From positions 1 through 12,413 of the forward strand of contig JAESUK010000169.1 of NCBI GenBank assembly GCA_016763095.1: a stretch of 12,413 nucleotides of DNA, read 5' to 3'. Shown one piece after another: positions 4,923 through 11,776 of the stretch. Under the pieces are notes generated by a model. It searched no databases and was not told the DNA's origin. It worked only from the letters and a program-made list of their open reading frames with translations. A program made the translations under genes and the position numbers. Position 1 is the stretch's first letter. Each line of letters starts with the position of its first letter. Source of the DNA: Alphaproteobacteria bacterium. GTDB lineage: Bacteria; Pseudomonadota; Alphaproteobacteria; Micavibrionales; Micavibrionaceae.

Positions 4923-7874
4923 CTATTCCTCAAGGGAAATGAGTTGTGTATTACCACCTGAGGCGGTGGTGTTGATGGTGATGGTTTTTTCCGTGGCGAA
5001 GCGGTGCATATAAAATGGACCGCCCGCTTTTGGACCCGTGCCTGATAAACCACGTCCACCAAACGGTTGCACACCTACGACCGCGCCAATGGTTGAGCGA
5101 TTGATATAGATATTGCCCGCTTGAATGTTCTTTGCGTTTTTTTTCAATGTGCCTTCAATACGACTATGTAATCCAAAGGTTAAGCCAAAGCCCAGCGCAT
5201 TTATATCTTCGATCAGTTGATCCCGTTGACCTGATTGATAGCGATAAATATGAAGCACAGGTCCAAAAACCTCTTCTTTTAAAACATCTAACGATTTGAT
5301 TTCATAACAGGTAGGAGGCACGAAACAGCCACGTAGGTCTTTACTTGCTTTAAGCGTTTTAACCTCTGTGCCTTCAATTTTACTAATGCATCTTAAAAGG
5401 TGATCTTTTGCCTCTTGATCAATAACGGGACCAATATCAGTTTTAAGCGCGCTCGGATCACCAATTACAAGTTCATCCATTGCACCTTTCAACATTTCAA
5501 TTATTTTGTCTGCGATTTCTTCTTGAAGGCAGAGCACACGTAAGGCTGAACATCTCTGACCTGTTGAACCAAAGGCACTTAAAATTACATCATCCACGAC
5601 TTGCTCTGGCAAGGCGGAAGAATCAACAATCATTGCGTTCTGTCCGCCTGTTTCGGCGATCAGTGGTACGATTGCACCATCTTTAGCCGCCAATGTACGA
5701 TTAATTAGGCGTGCAACCTCTGTCGAGCCTGTAAAGACCACGCCTGCGACATCTTTTTGCCCGACAAGCGTAGCCCCAACCTCACCCGCACCAATGACAA
5801 TGCGAAGCACGTCTTCAGAAATACCTGCCTTGTGCATTAACTTTATGGCTTCAATTGCAATATGTGGAGTTTGTTCCGCTGGTTTTGCGATGACCGTATT
5901 TCCTGCCATCAACGCGGCTGTGATCTGTCCCGTGAAAATTGCCAAAGGAAAATTCCATGGTGAGATGCAGATAAATGTGCCACGTCCCTCTAGGATAAGC
6001 GTGTTGCTCTCACCTGTCGGCGATGGACATGTTATGCCCGCCTCATCAAAATCTTTTATACCGAGATGTGCGTAATATCTGCAAAAATCTATGGCTTCAC
6101 GGATTTCGGCGATGGCATCGGGAATTGTCTTCCCTGCCTCGTATATACATAAAGATATAAACTTTTCAGTGTTTTCTTCTAATAGATCTGCAAATTTTAA
6201 GAGGCTTTCAGCGCGAGTTTTTGCGGGTGTATTTTTCCACCCATAGAACGCGTTGCACGTGCTTGAAAACGCATTGTTTATTTCTGTATTGGGTGTATCA
6301 ATGATCGGTTTTAAGGATGGTTTCTTTATTCCTTTGATCAGAGCATCAACTGTTCTCTCATCACTTAAATCTATGCCTTTTGAATTGTTGCGTGGAGCAT
6401 AAATATCTTGAGGGAGGGCAATATGTGTATGCATTTTTGTTGCATGGTTGCGCGCGTCTTCGACAAAATCTTGCGCCAAATCCTTAACCGGAATGTCTTC
6501 ATCATAAATTTTATGCACGAACGAACTGTTCGCACCATTTTCAAGAAGCCGTCTTACAAGGTACGCCAAAAGATGATCATGGCGACCTACAGGTGCGTAC
6601 AGGCTTACTTTTATATTTTCGTGCTTCATGGCACATGCGTACAAATTTTCACCCATGCCGTGTAGTCTTTGAAACTCAAAATCATCGTATTGCTCACCCG
6701 CACATTCTAAAATACTCGCGATCGTCTGCGCATTGTGCGTGCCAAACATTGGATAGATTTTATCGCGGTTATTCAACAACATCTGTGCACAGACAAGATA
6801 AGATAAGTCCGTATTTACTTTACGGGTGAAGACGGGGTAATTCTCGCGCCCCTCTACTTGGGCGTACTTAATTTCTGTATCCCAATATGCGCCTTTGACC
6901 AAACGGATATGTAAGGGACATTTTGTGTCTTCGCTCGTTTGGATAAGTGTTTTAATCAAGGGCAGTGATCTTTTTTGGTACGCCTGTACCGCCAAGCCAA
7001 AGCCATGTGATTTTTGCGACCACGCCTGTACGTTCTTATCTTTCATCACATTTTCGATGATCTCAAGTGACAACTCTAAGCGATCCGCTTCCTCAGCATC
7101 AACGGTGACGCGTAAATCAGCTTTTGCTGCAATCATGCAAAGTTCTGTTAGTTTCTGTGTTAGAACGGGTACGCATTTATCTCTCTGGGCAAACTCATAG
7201 CGCGGATAAAGTGCAGAGAGCTTAACCGATAAACCTGTGCCCACATCTTGTGTTTCTTTTGATAGGCTTTCCAACGCTTCTTTATAAGCATTGAAATAAC
7301 GGTCAGCGTCTTTTTGTGTACGCGCGCCTTCCCCAAGCATGTCGTAAGATACGCGGTATCCTTGGTGTCTAAAATCTTCACCATTTTTTAGGGCTTCTTG
7401 GATTGAACGCCCAAGTACAAATTGTCGTCCCATCATTTTCATGGCATGGCGCACGGCTTGGCGAATAACTGGCTCACCCAATTTACTAAGCAGGGAGTTA
7501 AGCGTCTTTTTAGTGATCTTAAGCCCCAATGATGTCGCTTTAAGCATCCAATCATCACTTGTGCTACTGGGCCAATCGGCTTTATTGATTTTGTCTCTGA
7601 TTAAATCATTGGCGGTGGCAGCATCAGGAATACGAAGCAACGCTTCAGCAAGGGTCATAAGCGCAAGCCCCTCTTGCGTATCCAATCCATATTCGCGTAA
7701 GAAGGCTTCTATCTCACCTGAGCGTGTATGTTGAGCGCGCGCCTGTGTAATCAGATCATGGGTTCTGTCCGTAATATTTTGCGCCCGCGCATCATCCCAT
7801 TCAAGCTTGTGAAGGATGTGCTCAACACAGTCTTTTTCATTTTGATATTTAAATATTGATAGGTTTTTATCCAT
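4923..7874 (-). CDS. putA: Bifunctional proline dehydrogenase / L-glutamate gamma-semialdehyde dehydrogenase PutA
   Basis: PutA oxidises proline to glutamate in two coupled steps: an FAD-dependent proline dehydrogenase and an NAD-dependent aldehyde dehydrogenase, with the intermediate channelled between them. The protein has 983 residues. An N-terminal helical region is followed by the PRODH barrel with LSVKLSALYPRY (215-226), IRLVKGAYWD (323-332) and YLVRRLLENGANSS (438-451), whose paired arginines bind proline carboxylate. The ALDH half has SPWNFPLAIFTGQ (638-650), FTGSTEV (714-720), the catalytic glutamate in AETGGQN (E741), the catalytic cysteine in GQRCSALR (C775), and EEVFGPV. It lacks the N-terminal ribbon-helix-helix DNA-binding domain and extra C-terminal domain of the roughly 1,300-residue enterobacterial form, so it is the short kind and should not autorepress. 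An extended -10 sits six bases before the ATG; purD follows. Confidence 0.97.
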   Translation of the reverse strand: MDKNLSIFKYQNEKDCVEHILHKLEWDDARAQNITDRTHDLITQARAQHTRSGEIEAFLREYGLDTQEGLALMTLAEALLRIPDAATANDLIRDKINKADWPSSTSDDWMLKATSLGLKITKKTLNSLLSKLGEPVIRQAVRHAMKMMGRQFVLGRSIQEALKNGEDFRHQGYRVSYDMLGEGARTQKDADRYFNAYKEALESLSKETQDVGTGLSVKLSALYPRYEFAQRDKCVPVLTQKLTELCMIAAKADLRVTVDAEEADRLELSLEIIENVMKDKNVQAWSQKSHGFGLAVQAYQKRSLPLIKTLIQTSEDTKCPLHIRLVKGAYWDTEIKYAQVEGRENYPVFTRKVNTDLSYLVCAQMLLNNRDKIYPMFGTHNAQTIASILECAGEQYDDFEFQRLHGMGENLYACAMKHENIKVSLYAPVGRHDHLLAYLVRRLLENGANSSFVHKIYDEDIPVKDLAQDFVEDARNHATKMHTHIALPQDIYAPRNNSKGIDLSDERTVDALIKGIKKPSLKPIIDTPNTEINNAFSSTCNAFYGWKNTPAKTRAESLLKFADLLEENTEKFISLCIYEAGKTIPDAIAEIREAIDFCRYYAHLGIKDFDEAGITCPSPTGESNTLILEGRGTFICISPWNFPLAIFTGQITAALMAGNTVIAKPAEQTPHIAIEAIKLMHKAGISEDVLRIVIGAGEVGATLVGQKDVAGVVFTGSTEVARLINRTLAAKDGAIVPLIAETGGQNAMIVDSSALPEQVVDDVILSAFGSTGQRCSALRVLCLQEEIADKIIEMLKGAMDELVIGDPSALKTDIGPVIDQEAKDHLLRCISKIEGTEVKTLKASKDLRGCFVPPTCYEIKSLDVLKEEVFGPVLHIYRYQSGQRDQLIEDINALGFGLTFGLHSRIEGTLKKNAKNIQAGNIYINRSTIGAVVGVQPFGGRGLSGTGPKAGGPFYMHRFATEKTITINTTASGGNTQLISLEE

Positions 7875-7880
7875 GGGGAT

Positions 7881-7889
7881 ATTTTACCA
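7881..7889 (-). promoter_or_regulatory. Candidate extended -10 promoter abutting the putA start
   Basis: The minus strand reads TGGTAAAAT, an extended -10 (TGn plus TAAAAT), followed by six bases and then the putA ATG at 7874. With normal spacing the transcription start would fall on or beside the A of the ATG, giving a leaderless mRNA. No Shine-Dalgarno lies in the intervening ATCCCC, and no convincing -35 is visible. Consensus-based inference. Confidence 0.5.
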
Positions 7890-7956
7890 TATCTTCAAGA
7901 TGATAACTATGTTGATTCGTGAGGATTATTTTTACCTGTTATTAATGTTTGTGAGG

Positions 7957-7962
7957 CATAAT
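7957..7962 (+). promoter_or_regulatory. Weak candidate -10 for the small gene at 7985
   Basis: CATAAT lies 22 bases before the ATG at 7985, placing a likely transcription start just before the AGGAG ribosome site. No good -35 is visible at the proper distance. This 110-base gap also has to carry the divergent putA promoter. Confidence 0.28.
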
Positions 7963-7972
7963 CTTGTGGAAC

Positions 7973-7977
7973 AGGAG
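7973..7977 (+). promoter_or_regulatory. Strong Shine-Dalgarno site that fixes the start at 7985
   Basis: AGGAG followed by a 7-base ATATATA spacer precedes the ATG at 7985. This decides against the in-frame TTG at 7964, which lies upstream of the site. It is the only textbook ribosome binding site seen in the window, and the contrast with its neighbours is notable. Confidence 0.75.
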
Positions 7978-7984
7978 ATATATA

Positions 7985-8251
7985 ATGACAATGGAATTTC
8001 TAGAAAATGCAAAAGACCTTAAGATGGATGACATTGTGGTTGTAGACGATCCCAATGGTGCAGGACTCAAAGCTTCCTTCCCTGGTATTGAAGTTCAGCC
8101 AAACTCTAGCCTAAACGAAAGTTTTGAAATTGCTGGCTATGGTGTCGATGGTGTTGCCGCCGTGACTGACTTAAATGAAAAAATTCAAACGGCCGTCCAA
8201 CGCGGACAATTGGTGGATGTGAAACCTGCACTTAAACCACCAATGAATTAA
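7985..8251 (+). CDS. Small hypothetical protein, 88 residues
   Basis: I do not recognise this protein. The 88-residue product starts MTMEFLENAKDL, contains an acidic patch (DDIVVVDDPNGAG, near residues 16-28) and an Asn/Ser/Glu-rich middle, and ends with a short Lys/Pro-rich tail (KPALKPPMN). There is no signal peptide, membrane helix, cysteine, or metal or DNA-binding motif; it looks like a small soluble cytoplasmic protein. Its reality is supported by the strong AGGAG site seven bases before the ATG, normal codon use and a location in an otherwise unexplained gap. It diverges from putA and lies 72 bases upstream of xseA. Nothing in the sequence ties its function to either neighbour. Confidence 0.75.
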   Translation: MTMEFLENAKDLKMDDIVVVDDPNGAGLKASFPGIEVQPNSSLNESFEIAGYGVDGVAAVTDLNEKIQTAVQRGQLVDVKPALKPPMN

Positions 8252-8313
8252 TTCTCCATAAAAACCACAAAATAACTCGAAATGTTTTTGCGATTTTAGA
8301 TTTGTTTCTATAG

Positions 8314-8319
8314 TATAAT
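8314..8319 (+). promoter_or_regulatory. Candidate -10 element abutting the xseA start
   Basis: A perfect TATAAT ends four bases before the xseA ATG at 8324. A promoter here would start transcription at or within the first codon, so either the mRNA is leaderless or translation begins further in (an in-frame ATG exists at 8414). There is no clear -35 and no Shine-Dalgarno between the hexamer and the ATG. Confidence 0.45.
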
Positions 8320-8323
8320 TGGC

Positions 8324-9715
8324 ATGCCAGATGATTTATTTTCAAGCGCGGATAAACGAAACGCCGCACCCCAAGTTCAAAAACAGAACGCCCAGAGAAG
8401 CAACGCGCCTGAAATGAGCGTTTCTGATTTGGCGTTATCCCTTAAACGTACCATAGAGGATTCTTTTGGACGCGTGCGCGTGCGCGGAGAACTTTCTCGT
8501 GTAAAAATTCATACTTCTGGACACATGTATTCCGATCTAAAAGATGAAAACGCCGTGATCAATGCTGTGTGTTGGCGCGGACAAGTTGCAAAACTTTCTA
8601 TTCGCCCAGAAGAAGGGTTGGATGTGATCTGTACAGGTCGTCTTACGACCTACCCTGCGCGCTCTAACTACCAACTTATGATTGAAAGCATGGAGCTTGC
8701 TGGTGAAGGCGCGTTGCTCAAAATGTTGGAAGAGCGCAAAAGAAAGCTCGCGGCTGAGGGATTATTTGCGCCAGAGCGTAAAAAGCCACTTCCATATCTA
8801 CCAAAAACAATTGGTGTTGTGACCCCTGAAACAGGGGCTGTGTTCCAAGATATTTTGCATCGTATTCGTGATCGTTTCCCATGTCATATCATGTTATGGC
8901 CTGTCGCCGTTCAAGGTGTTGGCGCTGAAAATAAAATAGCCGCCGCCATTCGTGGGTTTAACATGATGGAGAATAAACCAGATCTCATGATTGTTGCTCG
9001 TGGTGGGGGATCGCTTGAAGACCTTATGGCGTTTAACGAAGAGATTGTTGTGCGTGCCGTGGCTGAGAGTACAATCCCCGTGATATCCGCCGTGGGACAT
9101 GAGACGGATACAACACTTATTGATTATGTTGCCGACAAACGTGCGCCGACCCCAACAGGCGCGGCTGAGATTGCAGTCCCCGAGCGTCTTTCTCTTTTGG
9201 CGCAAGTTGAAGATGATGGTGTACGTCTGCATAAATCTGTACGAAGACTTGTTGTCGAGGCAAAGCAACGCCTCGAAACAAGAGTGGCACAGCTTGGACA
9301 TCCCGCTCAACTTTTGGATACACAAACTCAAAAGATGGACCATCTTTCTGATACTTTGGCACGGGTATTTGGAACATTTATTTCCAATGCCAACACAAAG
9401 CTTATCGCGCTATCCTCGTCTATCCGTCACCCAAGGGATTTGGTGTCTGAAAAAGGTCGTACGCTTTCGACACTCTCAGAGCGTCTGGTATTTCAGCGCG
9501 ATAAAATTTGTGATGCCCCTCAGAAAAACTTAGGGCATATGGGACGCATGCTCGACACATTGTCGTTTAAAGCAACATTAGAGCGTGGATTTGTTGTTGT
9601 TAGAGATTCTGACAACAAACCAATCACAGACCCAGCGCAGCGTAAGAAGGATATGACGGTTAATCTTGAATATAAGGACAATATTACTGTCCCTGTACAG
9701 GTTGGAGAGTGCTAA
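8324..9715 (+). CDS. xseA: Exodeoxyribonuclease VII large subunit
   Basis: XseA is the catalytic large subunit of exonuclease VII, which with several XseB small subunits degrades single-stranded DNA from either end in repair and mismatch correction. The 463-residue product has a low-complexity leader (1-30), an OB-fold DNA-binding domain (about 31-130, SVSDLALSLKRTIEDSFG then VRVRGELS), the catalytic domain with VARGGGSLEDL (224-234), SAVGHETD (255-262) and RAPTPTGAAE (273-282), a long helical region (about 285-410), and a C-terminal segment LERGFVVVRD. Length and motif set are normal, and the segment KRTIEDSFG resembles alphaproteobacterial homologues. The usual VTSPTGA reads VTPETGA here. 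ATG 8324 is taken as the start; ATG 8414 (residue 31) would drop only the leader. No xseB lies in the window. Confidence 0.96.
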   Translation: MPDDLFSSADKRNAAPQVQKQNAQRSNAPEMSVSDLALSLKRTIEDSFGRVRVRGELSRVKIHTSGHMYSDLKDENAVINAVCWRGQVAKLSIRPEEGLDVICTGRLTTYPARSNYQLMIESMELAGEGALLKMLEERKRKLAAEGLFAPERKKPLPYLPKTIGVVTPETGAVFQDILHRIRDRFPCHIMLWPVAVQGVGAENKIAAAIRGFNMMENKPDLMIVARGGGSLEDLMAFNEEIVVRAVAESTIPVISAVGHETDTTLIDYVADKRAPTPTGAAEIAVPERLSLLAQVEDDGVRLHKSVRRLVVEAKQRLETRVAQLGHPAQLLDTQTQKMDHLSDTLARVFGTFISNANTKLIALSSSIRHPRDLVSEKGRTLSTLSERLVFQRDKICDAPQKNLGHMGRMLDTLSFKATLERGFVVVRDSDNKPITDPAQRKKDMTVNLEYKDNITVPVQVGEC

Positions 9716-9737
9716 AAGCTTTATTTTTGTGTTTATA

Positions 9738-9746
9738 TGGTATAAT
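9738..9746 (+). promoter_or_regulatory. Candidate extended -10 promoter before the gene at 9755
   Basis: TGGTATAAT, an extended -10 with a perfect TATAAT, ends eight bases before the ATG at 9755. It lies in the 39-base gap after xseA. The predicted start of transcription is at or within about two bases of the ATG. The intervening AAGCAATC is not a Shine-Dalgarno. It closely resembles the TGGTAAAAT before putA. Confidence 0.55.
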
Positions 9747-9754
9747 AAGCAATC

Positions 9755-10261
9755 ATGAAAGAAGAACTTAAAGATCTGTTGGAGCAGTTGGGCGTTGGAT
9801 ATATCCTTAATGGATACCAAACACACCCGTGCTCATACATGGACCACGATGCAGGACAAACCTGTAGCGGTGAAGTGCGTATGGGTCCCGATGAGGATGA
9901 GTTCGAAGTTGAACTTCAAATGATGTATGACACACCGCCAGAAGGAAAGCGTTCCCTTGAACAGCTTATGTACATGATTGGTAAGAAACAATCTGACGGA
10001 AAATGGGACATCAAAGTTCTGAAAATTAAGAATGAAGATAAAAAAGACTCAATCTCAGGATGGGTGGTAAAAGCCTGTAAGCTATTCCGTACCTGTACCA
10101 AAAAAATGATGGCGGATGAAATGCCTGACTTTGATGATCTTTTGGGCTCTATCTTTAAAGAAAGCTCCAAGTTCGGCGGAAGCACTGGACAAGGTGGCGG
10201 AAAACAACCAAAAATTAGACCGGGTCAATTGCTCGACATGAAACAAGGAGCGGGCTTCTAA
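9755..10261 (+). CDS. Hypothetical protein, 168 residues, four cysteines and Gly-rich tail
   Basis: I do not recognise a family. The product begins MKEELKDLLEQLGVGY, has an acidic stretch (GPDEDEFEVEL, 44-54), a hydrophilic alternating region (DGKWDIKVLKIKNEDKKD, 81-98) suggesting beta strands, then an amphipathic segment with C108 and C114, and ends with a Gly-rich tail (GGSTGQGGG, 141-149, then QPKIRPGQLLDMKQGAGF). Other cysteines are C26 and C37. There is no signal peptide or membrane helix, so it is probably cytoplasmic. It lies between xseA (39 bases upstream) and def (19 bases downstream) on the same strand. It is not obviously DUF2093, a short protein I recall near xseA in some alphaproteobacteria; this one is longer. 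Normal coding character and its own promoter-like element argue it is real. Confidence 0.85.
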   Translation: MKEELKDLLEQLGVGYILNGYQTHPCSYMDHDAGQTCSGEVRMGPDEDEFEVELQMMYDTPPEGKRSLEQLMYMIGKKQSDGKWDIKVLKIKNEDKKDSISGWVVKACKLFRTCTKKMMADEMPDFDDLLGSIFKESSKFGGSTGQGGGKQPKIRPGQLLDMKQGAGF

Positions 10262-10280
10262 AGCATAAGAGAATTGATCT

Positions 10281-10805
10281 ATGACGCTATACACGATTTT
10301 AGTAAACCCAGAATCTGCCTTAAAAACTGTCTCACACCCCGTGGATCAGGTCGATAAGATTGTTCAGGCGCAAATGCAGAATATGTTGGAAACAATGTAT
10401 GAAGCTCCAGGAATTGGATTGGCGGCGAACCAAATCAATATCCTAAACCGCGTGCTTGTTATGGATTTAGCAGATGTCTCTGGCGGCGAAAACAAAACAC
10501 CCATTTGTATGGCAAATCCTGAGATTATCTTTGAATCTGAAGAACGCAGTGTTTGGGAAGAGGGATGTTTATCCCTTCCTGAAAACTTTGCGGAGGTTGA
10601 ACGCCCTGCCATTGTACGCGTTAAATATTTGGATGAAACGAATACAATGCAAGAAGGTAAATTTGAGGGCTTGGCTTCTCATTGTGTGCAACATGAAATA
10701 GATCACCTTGACGGTATCGTCTTCACAGACCATTTGTCCCGCCTCAGGAAAAACATCATTTTGCGCAAAGTCGCTAAAATTAAAAAGGACATGGATATTC
10801 TGTAA
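10281..10805 (+). CDS. def: Peptide deformylase
   Basis: Def removes the N-formyl group from nascent proteins at the ribosome exit, using a metal (normally Fe2+). The 174-residue protein has all three signature motifs: GIGLAANQI (44-52), EGCLSLP (94-100) with metal ligand C96, and QHEIDHLDG (137-145) with ligands H138 and H142 and catalytic E139. Length matches type 1 bacterial enzymes. The ATG follows the unknown gene by 19 bases, with a weak AAGAG nine bases upstream. It precedes fmt, whose product adds the formyl group that Def removes; this pairing is common in bacteria. It is probably co-transcribed with the upstream gene. No defects seen. Confidence 0.97.
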   Translation: MTLYTILVNPESALKTVSHPVDQVDKIVQAQMQNMLETMYEAPGIGLAANQINILNRVLVMDLADVSGGENKTPICMANPEIIFESEERSVWEEGCLSLPENFAEVERPAIVRVKYLDETNTMQEGKFEGLASHCVQHEIDHLDGIVFTDHLSRLRKNIILRKVAKIKKDMDIL

Positions 10806-10820
10806 TCTCCACCTCTTTTC

Positions 10821-10829
10821 TGCTATAAA
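10821..10829 (+). promoter_or_regulatory. Candidate extended -10 promoter abutting the fmt start
   Basis: TGCTATAAA, an extended -10, lies in the 29-base def-fmt gap and ends five bases before the fmt ATG at 10835. No Shine-Dalgarno is seen in the intervening AGCGC. It could supply leaderless fmt-truA transcripts in addition to read-through from def. Confidence 0.5.
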
Positions 10830-10834
10830 AGCGC

Positions 10835-11776
10835 ATGAGCAATAATCTTCGTATCATTTACATGGGAACACCTGACTTTTCAGTTCCTGCTTTACAAACT
10901 CTCATTGATAGTTCGCATGAGGTTGTGGCGGTTTATACCCAGCCCCCTCGTCCAAAAGGTCGTGGACAGAAAATACAGAAATCGCCCGTACATTTTCTTG
11001 CCGATACACATGGCATAGAGGTTTTTTCGCCAATTTCTTTTAAAAAAGATTTGGATGCAGTCGAGATATTTAAAAACCATAAAGCCGATATTGCAATCGT
11101 TGCCGCGTATGGCTTGATCCTTCCTCAATCAGTTTTGGATGCCCCAACACATGGATGCTTAAATATCCACGCATCCTTATTGCCACGTTGGCGCGGGGCG
11201 GCGCCTATCCAATATTCAATTTGGAAAGGCGACACAGAATCTGGTGTAACCATCATGCAGATGGAAGCAGGACTTGATACTGGTCCTATGATTTCGAAAC
11301 AAGTATGTGCGATTACACCCAGCACCACAGCGCAAGAGCTTCACGATGAGATTTCTAACATAGGTGGAGACATGCTTCTTCCATTGCTAGAACAGCTCCA
11401 AAAAGGCGCGGCATTATCTGCTGAAGTTCAAGATGATACACTGTCTAATTATGCATCCATGCTTAAAAAAGAAAATGGCAAGATAGACTGGACAGATATA
11501 GCTCAAGATCTTAACTGCCAAGTACGGGCACTTAATCCGTGGCCTGGGACATATTGTACGCATAATGATAAGTCATTGAAAATAAAAAACGTATCAGCAT
11601 CAGGTCAAACAAGCGATGCGCCAGCTGGTACGGTCTTGGACAAGCTCGGGCATGTTTCCTGCGGGGAGGACTCGGTGATCCAACTCACGCACGTACAGCC
11701 TCAGAATAAAAAGGCGATGGATTTTTATTCGGCGCTTAATGGTGGCTATATCCACGTTGGAGATATTCTTCAATGA
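10835..11776 (+). CDS. fmt: Methionyl-tRNA formyltransferase
   Basis: Fmt transfers a formyl group from 10-formyltetrahydrofolate to initiator Met-tRNA. The 313-residue product has the formyltransferase domain with RIIYMGTPDFSVPAL (6-20), the PKGRGQKIQKSPV segment (40-52) that contacts tRNA, the catalytic NIHASLLPRWRGAAPIQ (110-126; N110 and H112), and GVTIMQMEAGLDTGPM (137-152; D148). A C-terminal OB-like tRNA-binding domain follows (about 205-313, NGKIDW then VRALNPWPGTY). Length is typical. It starts 29 bases after def with no good ribosome site, and its stop overlaps the truA start by four bases (ATGA, 11773-11776). Confidence 0.97.
   Translation: MSNNLRIIYMGTPDFSVPALQTLIDSSHEVVAVYTQPPRPKGRGQKIQKSPVHFLADTHGIEVFSPISFKKDLDAVEIFKNHKADIAIVAAYGLILPQSVLDAPTHGCLNIHASLLPRWRGAAPIQYSIWKGDTESGVTIMQMEAGLDTGPMISKQVCAITPSTTAQELHDEISNIGGDMLLPLLEQLQKGAALSAEVQDDTLSNYASMLKKENGKIDWTDIAQDLNCQVRALNPWPGTYCTHNDKSLKIKNVSASGQTSDAPAGTVLDKLGHVSCGEDSVIQLTHVQPQNKKAMDFYSALNGGYIHVGDILQ

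Noticed and set aside
4923..7874. PutA as a truncated gene because it is shorter than the 1,300-residue enterobacterial protein
   Set aside because: Both catalytic halves are complete, and a roughly 980-1,000-residue PutA without the DNA-binding domain is a known natural form.
7964..7984. TTG start adding seven residues to the small protein
   Set aside because: The AGGAG site at 7973-7977 lies downstream of this TTG and is ideally placed for ATG 7985.
8894..9377. Long minus-strand and alternate-frame reading frames inside xseA
   Set aside because: They lie wholly within a well-conserved xseA frame, show no family features and are shadow frames.
9716..9737. TAAAAGCTTTATTTTT after xseA as an intrinsic terminator
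   Set aside because: The self-complementary part is short, AT-rich and loopless, and it directly precedes the promoter-like element of the next gene.
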